Shown piece after piece: positions 25,697 through 33,579 of a stretch of DNA of 64,000 nt. Under the pieces are notes generated by a model. It did not search any database. It had not been told where the DNA came from and saw nothing but the letters and a program-made list of their open reading frames with translations. Each line of letters starts with the position of its first letter. The first letter of the stretch is position 1. This stretch comes from Bettongia penicillata ogilbyi (Eukaryota > Chordata > Mammalia > Diprotodontia > Potoroidae): NCBI GenBank assembly GCA_023548195.1, contig JAJHZJ010000419.1, forward strand, positions 562,273 to 626,272, written 5' to 3'. Made by a program: the position numbers and the translations under genes.

Positions 25697-25702
25697 TATA
25701 AG
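25697..25702 (+). promoter_or_regulatory. LTR TATA box
   Basis: TATAAG in 'ggggatataaggagc', about 100 bp into the LTR and 63 bp before the AATAAA, the usual spacing for a retroviral U3/R promoter. The identical element is at 32239-32244. Confidence 0.75.
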
Positions 25703-25764
25703 GAGCTGTCGGGGAGGGATCGGGGGAGAGATGTAACCAAGAAAGAGATGTAGAGGACGCCATC

Positions 25765-25770
25765 AATAAA
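25765..25770 (+). terminator. LTR polyadenylation signal
   Basis: AATAAA in 'catcaataaagtgaag'. The copy in the 3' LTR (32307-32312) would be the functional one for genomic RNA 3' end formation. Confidence 0.75.
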
Positions 25771-26062
25771 GTGAAGAGCACTGACATCCTTGGGCGAGTG
25801 TGTAGTCATTGTTCCCTCCGTGGAGGAGGGGACAGCCCTGTCGCGCAAGCTAGGCCATACGGTCGCACGGCAGGGACCGGAGACGTCCGAAGACCTGGAG
25901 GAAAGGTTGCCCAAGCGAAGTCTGGGGTAAGGAAGTGGGCCCTGTGTTAGAGTGCCGCCTGGAATATTGGGCGAAGACCCCAGAGAGATTACCGCCTGGA
26001 ATATTGGGCGAGGCCACCTGGCTTAGTAGCCAAGTGAAGGCCGGGGATTAGCCCCGTGCAGC

Positions 26063-26080
26063 TGGCGCCCAACGTGGGGC
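26063..26080 (+). promoter_or_regulatory. Primer-binding site, tRNA-Lys type
   Basis: TGGCGCCCAACGTGGGGC begins 3 bp after the LTR. It is the 18-nt complement of the 3' end of tRNA-Lys(1,2), the primer used by MMTV-like and type D betaretroviruses. All 18 positions look intact. Confidence 0.95.
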
Positions 26081-26154
26081 AGCAAATTTGAGTACCGCTT
26101 GGAAGGACTACACAACCTCGCTGTTGAGCAGCGGGAAGCCGGAAAGGGATAATT

Positions 26155-26859
26155 ATGGGTCAGGGAAGTAGCATTCCGCTGATCCGGCCCGAGGATAAAG
26201 AAGTGCTGGCATGTCACCTGTATAAATTATGTAAAAAGGAGGCGATTCATCCTCATAGTAAGACATGCCGTAGCTTTGTTGAACACAATTGGGAGATAGT
26301 GAGCCAACAGATAGCCTCTTATGTGGATGCCACCCCTGGGTTGCTTGTTGAGACTGACTTTGTCACGTATGGGGTGGAAAAAGCAGCCCTTGTGGGCGCC
26401 CCGTGTCCAATTTGCTTGGCCACCGCTTGTGTGATACAAACGGGAGACTCCCTAGTGGAGATTTCTGACGAGGAGTCGAGACCCCCACCTACCGCTCTCC
26501 CTTTTTTATCTTTGGAGCATTGGCGGTCAGGGAGCTCAGGAGACAATCACGACCAGATAGGACAGAGAGGAAAGAGGGAGTTGGCGCAGACAGAAATTCA
26601 ACCAGGAAATACATCCAGAGTTGGCCCAGGGCCTGGATTTGTGGCGCAGCAAAAAATTTGCCCCAAGGCCTGGATTTGTGGCACAGCAAAAAATTTGCCC
26701 AGGATCTGTGGTGCAGTGACGAATTCAGTGGCCTGGATGTTCTTCCAGCCCTGGCACTCGACACATATCTATGGTGCAGTAAAAAGTTGCAAAAGTAAGT
26801 CTAAAAAAGGAATCTTGTACAGGAGAAAGTCTAGACAGGGAATCTTATACAAGGCTTAA
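26155..26859 (+). pseudogene. Truncated gag (matrix region)
   Basis: First ATG after the primer-binding site, opening a 234-codon frame. It begins MGQGSS, an N-myristoylation-type start expected of a retroviral matrix protein that targets the membrane. Residues 1-130 are plausible matrix. From about residue 155 the frame passes through short tandem repeats (26630-26720) with glycine/tryptophan-rich text and ends at a stop with no capsid major homology region and no CCHC zinc knuckle. A full betaretroviral Gag is normally several hundred residues longer, so this is a stump. Confidence 0.8.
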
Positions 26860-28408
26860 TTACACAGTGATAGAAAGTAAGCCAGAGTTATAATGTGTAC
26901 AGAGGATTTCTGACAATTTTTTCTCAGTTTTTGGATTCTTTTATTGTCTGTATATGTGTTCTGTCTTTACATGTTCTGTGTGCGTCTGTTTGTGAGTTAT
27001 TACAGTCAGCTCCATGGTAGCTGGACCTTGGAATGTTATCTCTTTTCCTCCCCCCTCTTCCCTTCTCTCTGATGGCTGCAGCATCAGGGAGAAGCATGGG
27101 AGAGAGAAAGAGAGGAACTACTCATATTATTTAGTTTATATGACTGCAAAAATGCAGTTTTGGATAAAAAATGCAAGGAATATATAAGTGCAGTTTTAAA
27201 GGGGCTTTAATCAAAGCCCATTAGAAAGACAACATGGATATGAAATTTAGGGAAAGCATAAAAGTTTTGGAAATTAATGGAAAGTTTTTGGTAAAACTCT
27301 CTCTCTCTCTTTCTTTACTTTCTAATCCTGGCCAGATTGTGAAAGTGGAGAGAAAGACAAGAGGAGATCAGAGGCAGGCTGATTAGCATTTTCATTATCT
27401 CATGCCTCATCTAAAAGAAAAGTTTTTGTATAATGAGAAATAACCAAAACATAGTTATTCTGGTCATAATTTAAGTGAAACATGTCACTCCTAATTGGAT
27501 GCCTAAAGCAGATCAGGATTTGTTATATCATTTGGCACTAAGGCAAATTGGAAAAATGCATATTAAAGAGACACCTCAACAGAGATAAAGCTTTTGAAAC
27601 TCTGCAGCAGAACGGAACAGACTTGGCGCCACTGGACAGTTGTCCAGAAGTCTACCCCCTTTGACTGATGAATTTCAAAAGTCCTCTTGTTCAAAGACCT
27701 TTTTAAGGAGTGGACACAGAAGTAAAATCTATTTGAGTAAATGTTAGAACCATTAAGATTTTTGCCCTGCAGTCCCAAATCATCATTCAGCTGGGTCTGC
27801 AGTGAATTGTATCTCTTATCATTCCAGATTAGATCTAGGGAAGAGAACTATCATTTTGAAGGTTTTCAACTAAAATTTTTATAAAAGTTTGGTGACTGTT
27901 AACAACAGAAAAAAATTTAAAACAGTTTTAAATTTTCCTTTTCAAAGTAATGTATCAATAAGTTAATATGTAACACTCTATAGAGCAGAAAAAAAAAATC
28001 TTGCTCTTCTAATCTCAACTTGTACTCATTCCCAGGCCCAATTGCAACTTTCCTACAAAGAACATCAGTATCTGCAGGAACATCAGGTTCCAGGGTCATA
28101 GTTCCTGAGTTCCCAGACCCAATTGCAACTTTTCTGCAGAGAATATCACTATCTGCAGGAACATCAGGTTATCATGTTCCTGAAGCTAGTTCCAAGCAAA
28201 AGTTAACTTTAGCATTTGAACTTATTAGCAACCTGATTTCTAAAGAATTTTTCTTCCAGAGTATAGGTAATCAGAATAGGAGAAACTAGCCTATGAAACA
28301 ATGATGTACATCTATTCAGTGGTAAGGTCTAAGTTTGAAACCCCCTATCTTAGATTCTACAAAGGTTGCAACTTTAAATGAGAAAAAGAAAGAATCACTG
28401 GAGTTTTT
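26860..28408 (+). other. Unassigned internal proviral sequence where capsid, protease and RT should be
   Basis: About 1.5 kb between the gag stump and RNase H. I find no CCHC knuckle, no DTG/DSG protease motif and no YxDD reverse transcriptase motif. A gag/pol-like but unproven fragment lies near 27490-27590. An 81-bp unit is tandemly duplicated in frame at 28031-28111 and 28112-28192. The 27010-27120 part is pyrimidine-rich then purine-rich. The normal content would need about 3.5 kb or more, so a large deletion or replacement occurred. Confidence 0.6.
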
Positions 28409-29112
28409 CATCAGAAACAAGGAATTATTGAGTGGGTACATTAAGCCCACATAAAGCACAGAGCCTGTGTGCCTTATCCTGTGCTAGTAGCCCAAGTAAT
28501 ACATGAGGCAGTGGAAAGAGTGAGGATGTTACTAAGACAGGAACCTCACACGATATATCCTATGTATACAGGTCAACAAATAGAGAACTGCATACAAGAC
28601 TTTGTGGAATGGCAGATATTGATCAATCACAATATTCAACATGGCCTCCCAATTCCTTTCGGCCAGCAATTTCCCACGTGGCCATGGTCTTGGGCTTAAA
28701 AAATGCTCTCCCTCACCAGTAAAGGAGTTGATGTTTTTACAGATGCAACCAAATTTTAGGGCACCTATGTATATTCCATCCACAAAGGAGATGCATAAAT
28801 TTAAAACAGCATTTAATTCTACACAGCAACATGAATTACATGCAATGTTGCAGGCATTATTGTATGTTAAGGAACCTTCCAATATCATCACAGATGGCAA
28901 ATGTACAGCACTATTGTTACCTAGATTACACTCAGCTTATATCCCTGATAGGGCAGAAAGTATTAAACAGATAACTATGGAAGTTCAATAGGCAATAAGG
29001 ACCAGAACAACAATATTTTATATTATACACATTCGGTCGCATTCTAATTTACCTGGACCACTGATCAAGGGTAATGAGAAGGCAGACAATGCACTTCAAA
29101 CATTTCATTCTA
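28409..29112 (+). pseudogene. Broken pol: RT connection and RNase H
   Basis: RNase H landmarks are visible in order but in different frames. A 'VDVFTDATKF' segment near 28727 holds the first catalytic Asp and is followed by a stop. 'QHELHAML' near 28830 holds the Glu, 'NIITDGK' near 28890 the next Asp, and 'HIRSHSNLPGPL...GNEKADN' near 29030-29090 the closing His/Asp. In a live virus this enzyme degrades the RNA strand of RNA-DNA hybrids. Frameshifts and stops rule out function. Confidence 0.85.
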
Positions 29113-30124
29113 CTGAATTGGCAAGACAAGCACACTCCAAATTACACTTGTCTGCATGGTCTTTAAGACATCTTTATGGTATTTCCAGACAAGAAGTTAG
29201 ACCTATAGTTAAGCAGTGTGTACAATGTGTTCCATTTTTACCCCCACCTTCTTGTTACCCTGTAAACCCTAAGGGTGATGGTCCAAATTCTATACGGCAA
29301 ATGGATGTTCCTCATTATCCATCATTTGGAAGAGCAAAATATATTGATGTTACTGTTGACACATTTTCAGGCTTTATAATGGCAACAGCCAAGTGCGGAG
29401 AAGCTGTTAGGGATGTGGGAGCACATCTCTTACATTGCTTGGCAAATCATGGAGTACCAAAAAGCATTAAACCAAAAAATCGTCCACCTTATATCAGTAA
29501 AGCCATTGAACGGTTCATGGTGGAATTTTCCATTTTGCGTGTCACTGGAATCCCCCATAATCCCACTGGTCAGGCTATAGTGGAACGAGCAACTCGCTCC
29601 CCGGACACCTACTTGCTTAAACAAAAAGGGGGAGTTGGACCAGGAGTTGATGATAAATTTACAATTGGCTGTTCAGCTGTTTATACTCTAAATTATTTAA
29701 AATTGTGTATATTCTAAATTGATGAAAAATTACAATTGGCTGTTTGGCTGTTTATACTCTGCATTATTTAAAATTCGATAATGATGGCTTATCGGCTGCT
29801 ATGAAATTCTTAACATTTCCTAATAAGGAGTCTGCAAAGAATGAATCAGCAATAACAAGTGCCCTGAAAGCAGCCAGTAAAGTAATGTGGCACGATGAGA
29901 ATAAAAACTGGTTTGGTCCTCATACAGTGTTAACGTGGGGAAAAGGGTATGTTTGTATTTTAACAGATGATAATGATAATAAAGAAGTTTGGGTTCCAGT
30001 GGAAAGGATAAGAGTGATAGAAGACAACCGCCAAGGTGGAGCGGTCACAGGGAGCAAGGAGGCGCTATCAGCGGCGAATGAAAAAACTTCTGGAGAAATT
30101 TACTCAACTAGGTCACGATGACTC
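29113..30124 (+). pseudogene. Broken pol: integrase
   Basis: The first frame (29118-29717) shows the zinc-binding H-H-C-C array ('AHSKLHLSAWSLRHLYG...KQCVQC'), then the core. The first Asp (IRQMDV) and the Glu (GQAIVERAT) are present, but the middle Asp is lost: the segment equivalent to TDNGP reads PKNRP near 29470. A stop follows a 71-bp duplication (29649-29790). The next frame (29744-30121) has the C-terminal DNA-binding part (VMWHDENKNWFGPHTVLTWGKGYV...VWVPVERIR). It would not catalyse integration. Confidence 0.88.
29617..29634 (+). other. Internal copy of the polypurine tract
   Basis: ttaaacaaaaagggggag inside integrase is identical over 18 bp to the sequence ending just before the 3' LTR (32119-32136). 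It encodes the LLKQKGG segment common to betaretroviral integrases. Central-tract function is speculation. Confidence 0.6.
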
Positions 30125-31624
30125 CTCTCATTCTTCTCGTACTTATCATGACACTCAACAACACTGCGTCCTTCAACCCAACACTAAAGGAACAACAGAT
30201 ATGGGCATTCCTCACAAATCCACCATGGTTAAGGGCCTGCTTACAATCTATTCACATGGAGGATACATGGGACAATAGTAGTTTGGTCAAACAAGGACTT
30301 TGTGGGACTTGCTCGTGGGATGCAATATAGACCATTTTGTAACTTACAAAAGATGAGAAATGTAACCCTTTGGCATCTGTATATAGGGTTTTTACCATTT
30401 GAGAATTGTCACACATGCACTTGACAGGAGACAGAATTGATTATGGGAAACCACACAGAAATGTTGTATTCATGTCACAATTTTGTATACTTGCCTGATG
30501 AAAAATATGCGCCAAATTTTCCTAGACAAATGTACATTAATTACAAGGGATATCCTGAAGTTAGAAGGCCTGTTCAGGAAATAGATAAAGTTATCTTAGT
30601 AATGGGAGGACAAACAGTGCAGGGAATGCCTGCTGTAGCATCACCAAGTAAATCTAACAACGTTACTTTAATGGGCAAAGTATGTCTAGGGAACAAATAT
30701 ATATATTTCTATGGGATAGAGACCAAAGATATAAATCAGAGGCATATCGGAACATGATGGGAATTTTCAATTTTACATGCCAGAATTGTTCTGCACAAGA
30801 ATGTATAAGACCAAAGACAGTAGGGAGAGTGTTTATTCTAACAAGACCTCGATATGCCATGACAGTAATTAAGGATAAAGGATGGTACGGAAATAAGTTC
30901 TACATATTTTGGACAAGCAATTAACCCCTATAACTACTAAAGTATGTGGATGTGTTTCTTGTGTTAGGAATCATGTTATTAGTAGAAGCTATTTTAGCAT
31001 CCACTGCATTAGCTGTATCTATCTCTAATACACACAACACAATAGTTCAAGCTTCTGAATTGCATTCCCTTATGAAAAATGTATTTGCAGGCTTTAAGCA
31101 ACAAGCAAAATAGTGAATTTTATGAAGCCATTCATACACTCCAAAAGGTAGCTGAATTCATTGGTGGAGAAGTGTTTATGTTACAGTTACAACACAAATT
31201 GCAATGTGATTATAGAATAATGCCTTTTGTTTGACTACGAAATTGTATAATGGGTCACAAGTCCAAAGGGAAGAAATTAGAGCTCAATTGAATGGGCTAA
31301 TTCCAGATCATGTCACTCTGGAAATCCAGAGATTAATTGAATTGGCAGAAGAATTAGATAAGGAAGCAGATGTTGATTTTGCCCCTGAACAAAAGGCTTC
31401 AAAAAATACCTCAATTCTTCGATAACTTAAGTTTATGAGGTGATGTAAAGACCTGTTTTTCAACTTTACTGATAGGTTTTGTAGTAGTATTGTTAGTACT
31501 GCTGCTTATGCCACTATGTATCAACCTTGCTTTGCGTAGTGTCCAGGACTCCCTAACATCCGGTAGGCAGAACATCACCGTCCTGAGGGAAAGATTGAGT
31601 CAAAACAACAAAGGGGGATTGTAA
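30020..31624 (+). pseudogene. Broken env (surface and transmembrane subunits)
   Basis: The start overlaps the end of pol in another frame, with a basic RRRYQRR stretch (near 30060) and then a hydrophobic leader-like MTPLILLVLIM from 30118. Surface-subunit fragments (30437-30757, 30682-30924) contain N-glycosylation sites and cysteines. The transmembrane part is spread over frames: a fusion-peptide-like hydrophobic run near 30970-31030, a helix region (VAEFIGGEVFMLQ near 31150), a membrane anchor (STLLIGFVVVLLVLLLMPLC, 31465-31530) and a short tail ending NNKGGL at 31624. I saw no CX6CC motif, so it is MMTV/HML-like and not of the gamma type. Many stops. Confidence 0.85.
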
Positions 31625-31640
31625 GGGAATGGCCAATCCC

Positions 31641-31850
31641 CAGCCTCTTGGACGGCATTCGCTGGTCACGGCTCAGGTAAACTGAGGGGAGACCAGTAGG
31701 GCATGAACAAGATGGCGCTGGGAGGAAGGATTCCCTTACAATGGAATTGCCAACCTCCAGCCTCTTGGACGGCATTCGCTGGTCACGGCTCAGGTAAACT
31801 GAGGGGAGACCGGTAGGGCATGAACAAGATGGTGCTGGGAGGAAGGATTC
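31641..31850 (+). repeat. 117-bp tandem duplication between env and the 3' LTR
   Basis: 'cagcctcttggacggcattc' starts at 31641 and again at 31758. The two units differ at only about 2 of the first 92 positions (ccagtagg/ccggtagg and ggcgctgg/ggtgctgg). Each includes a splice-donor-like CAGGTAAAC. Confidence 0.93.
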
Positions 31851-31951
31851 TGCCCCTGTTTTGCTCAAGGCTATTTTCCCGGGCTTTTCTGAGATCAAGG
31901 AAGCCAAAATATTTTTCTTTCTTGGGGCTACGTGTCTGCCCTGAGCAGTCC

Positions 31952-32122
31952 TGGTTTAAGGTAGAATTGCTGCCTTTTATTCTTCTTTGCCTCCTTCTCC
32001 CATGTTGCATTAGATGCTTTTGCGCTATGATAAGGCAGGCAATACTAGAAGCCAAAGCAGATTTGCGTACCCTCCTGTCCTCCCCCAAACTCCCTACCCC
32101 TTATGATACTACTCCTGTTTAA
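31952..32122 (+). pseudogene. Second env-tail-like segment
   Basis: The frame through this segment reads a hydrophobic anchor (LLPFILLCLLLPCCIRCFC) followed by a charged tail (MIRQAILEAKADLRTLLSS) and a stop inside the polypurine tract. The layout copies that of a retroviral TM anchor plus cytoplasmic tail, yet a TM anchor and stop already exist upstream at 31465-31624. I interpret it as the tail of a different env joined by recombination. It could also be chance hydrophobic coding. Confidence 0.5.
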
Positions 32123-32137
32123 ACAAAAAGGGGGAGA
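32119..32137 (+). promoter_or_regulatory. 3' polypurine tract
   Basis: aaacaaaaagggggaga directly abuts the TGTTAG of the 3' LTR. This is the plus-strand DNA primer site of retroviruses. Confidence 0.9.
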
Positions 32138-32602
32138 TGTTAGGGGCCAAGCTCTGGACCGGCCTTGGGAGCTGGCTCCACCCTCAGGGAGCTGGCTCTG
32201 CCCTTAGGGAGGAACATGGGTGGGGCTCTGGCTGGGGATATAAGGAGCTGTCGGGGAGGGATCGGGGGAGAGATGTAACCAAGAAAGAGATGTAGAGGAC
32301 GCCATCAATAAAGTGAAGAGCACTGACATCCTTGGGCGAGTGTGTAGTCATTGTTCCCTCCGTGGAGGAGGGGACAGCCCTGTCGCGCAAGCTAGGCCAT
32401 ACGGTCGCACGGCAGGGACCGGAGACGTCCGAAGACCTGGAGGAAAGGTTGCCCAAGCGAAGTCTGGGGTAAGGAAGTGGGCCCTGTGTTAGAGTGCCGC
32501 CTGGAATATTGGGCGAAGACCCCAGAGAGATTACCGCCTGGAATATTGGGCGAGGCCACCTGGCTTAGTAGCCAAGTGAAGGCCGGGGATTAGCCCCGTG
32601 CA
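32138..32602 (+). repeat. 3' LTR (465 bp)
   Basis: Same length as the 5' LTR and, reading base by base, I found no difference. TATA box at 32239-32244 and AATAAA at 32307-32312. Followed by the target duplication aatttg and then by the remainder of the interrupted repeat. Confidence 0.97.
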
Positions 32603-32833
32603 AATTTGGCCCCTGAATTTTCCATAATATCAACGTTGGAAAAATGAACAATTCTGAAAGTCTTAACTCTAATCAATAAAATGAGCAACCATGAATCTAG
32701 AGAACAGATGAAGAAGAATGCTGTCCACTTCTCAATGGCATGATGGACTAATAAAAAACATATTTTTGAATGCAGCCAACATGAAGATTGGTTTTGCTTG
32801 ACTATGCTTCTATGATTAAGGGATCTTTCTCAT

Positions 32834-32959
32834 TCCCTTCCTTCCTTTCTTCCTTCCTTCCTTCCTTCCTTCCTTCCTTCCTTCCTTCCTTCCTTCCTTC
32901 CTTCCTTCCTTCCTTCCTTCCTTCCTTCTTTCTTTCCTTCTTTCTTTCCTTCTATCCTT
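32834..32959. repeat. (CTTC)n microsatellite
   Basis: About 100 bp of near-perfect TTCC tetranucleotides followed by TTTC units, with further pyrimidine-rich sequence to about 33075. It starts some 225 bp after the provirus. Confidence 0.97.
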
Positions 32960-33260
32960 CCACCCCTCTGCCAATCTCTGCTTTATCCTTTCTCCTTATT
33001 TTTCTTTCTTTGTTTCTTCATTCCTTCTTGTCAATTTTTTTCTTTGTTTCTTTTTCTTTCTTTCTTTCTTTTATTCTTTATATTTCTTTCAGAGAAAATG
33101 AAAAAGAGAGAAATAAATGCTTAATAATTACAAAAATAAGTCCTTAAGAAAACACAAGGTCAAATACATACCATGATATGACACTGGAGTGTGATTTTGT
33201 GAAGCATAGAAACTCCTTATATATACTTGTATATTGAATATAAGTATAAAGGAATATTAA

Positions 33261-33292
<32 letters not shown>
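33261..33292. repeat. (AT)n microsatellite
   Basis: Pure AT dinucleotides of about 28 bp after an ATATAC lead. Confidence 0.93.
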
Positions 33293-33294
<2 letters not shown>

Positions 33295-33321
33295 CTTAAT
33301 AAAGAAAAAAAGTTTTCTAGG

Positions 33322-33515
33322 CCAGGGGTTTCAAATAGGTGGCCCTAACTCACAACATTTTTGACAGGACCTGAATCAGATTATAGTATAATTGGGAAAT
33401 ACTGAAGAAAGAAAAGAAAACATAACTAACATTGCATTTTAAAACTAAATCAATATGCAACCCACTGGTATTCTTATATTCAAATTAGGGGACACTTTCC
33501 TATTTGTGTTTGACA
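33322..33515. mobile_element. hAT-type DNA transposon remnant
   Basis: The left end 'caggggtttcaaatagg' and the right end, reverse complement 'gagtgtcaaacacaaat', both resemble the CAGGGGTGTCAAAC terminus of Tip100/Charlie-like non-autonomous hAT elements, with 'ggtggccctaactcacaac' just inside. I could not find a matching 8-bp target duplication. Confidence 0.5.
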
Positions 33516-33579
33516 CTCAGAGGTTAATGACTTTCCCAATGTCACATAGTTACATAGAAAGTGCTTAAGCCACATTTTT

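Larger units (their letters stand above)
25596..26060 (+). repeat. 5' LTR (465 bp)
   Basis: Boundaries are set by comparison with the 3' copy and by the flanking 6-bp duplication. TG...CA ends are present. It is GC- and CpG-rich, unlike the surrounding DNA. Within it are a TATA box (25697-25702) and AATAAA (25765-25770), so U3 is short (about 125 bp) and R spans the polyadenylation signal. A 20-bp unit, ccgcctggaatattgggcga, occurs twice in U5 (25955 and 25992, period 37 bp). Confidence 0.97.
25590..32608 (+). mobile_element. Class II (betaretrovirus-like) endogenous provirus, defective
   Basis: A complete insertion: 6-bp target duplication aatttg at 25590-25595 and 32603-32608, two 465-bp LTRs beginning TGTTAG and ending GTGCA, a tRNA-Lys-type primer-binding site and a polypurine tract abutting the 3' LTR. 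Internal order is gag start, an unassigned 1.5-kb stretch, RNase H, integrase, env. The 6-bp duplication, Lys primer, RNase H-integrase style and an env TM resembling MMTV/HML-type betaretroviruses place it in class II. The coding region is broken in every gene; no complete viral protein can be made. LTRs appear identical, so the insertion looks recent despite the decayed interior. Confidence 0.96.

Noticed and set aside
25642..25914. Minus-strand 90-aa frames in both LTRs as a viral accessory gene
   Set aside because: They are identical only because the LTRs are identical, and antisense frames in GC-rich LTRs are common by chance. No superantigen-like features were seen.
26155..26859. A 234-codon gag frame as a domesticated host gene
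   Set aside because: It lacks capsid and zinc-knuckle parts, ends in tandem repeats, and sits in an obviously recent provirus. No sign of selection can be seen from one copy.
12031..32959. GAAG and CTTC tracts as a CRISPR-like or regulatory repeat pair
   Set aside because: They are ordinary tetranucleotide microsatellites with no spacers; CRISPR is not expected in vertebrate DNA.
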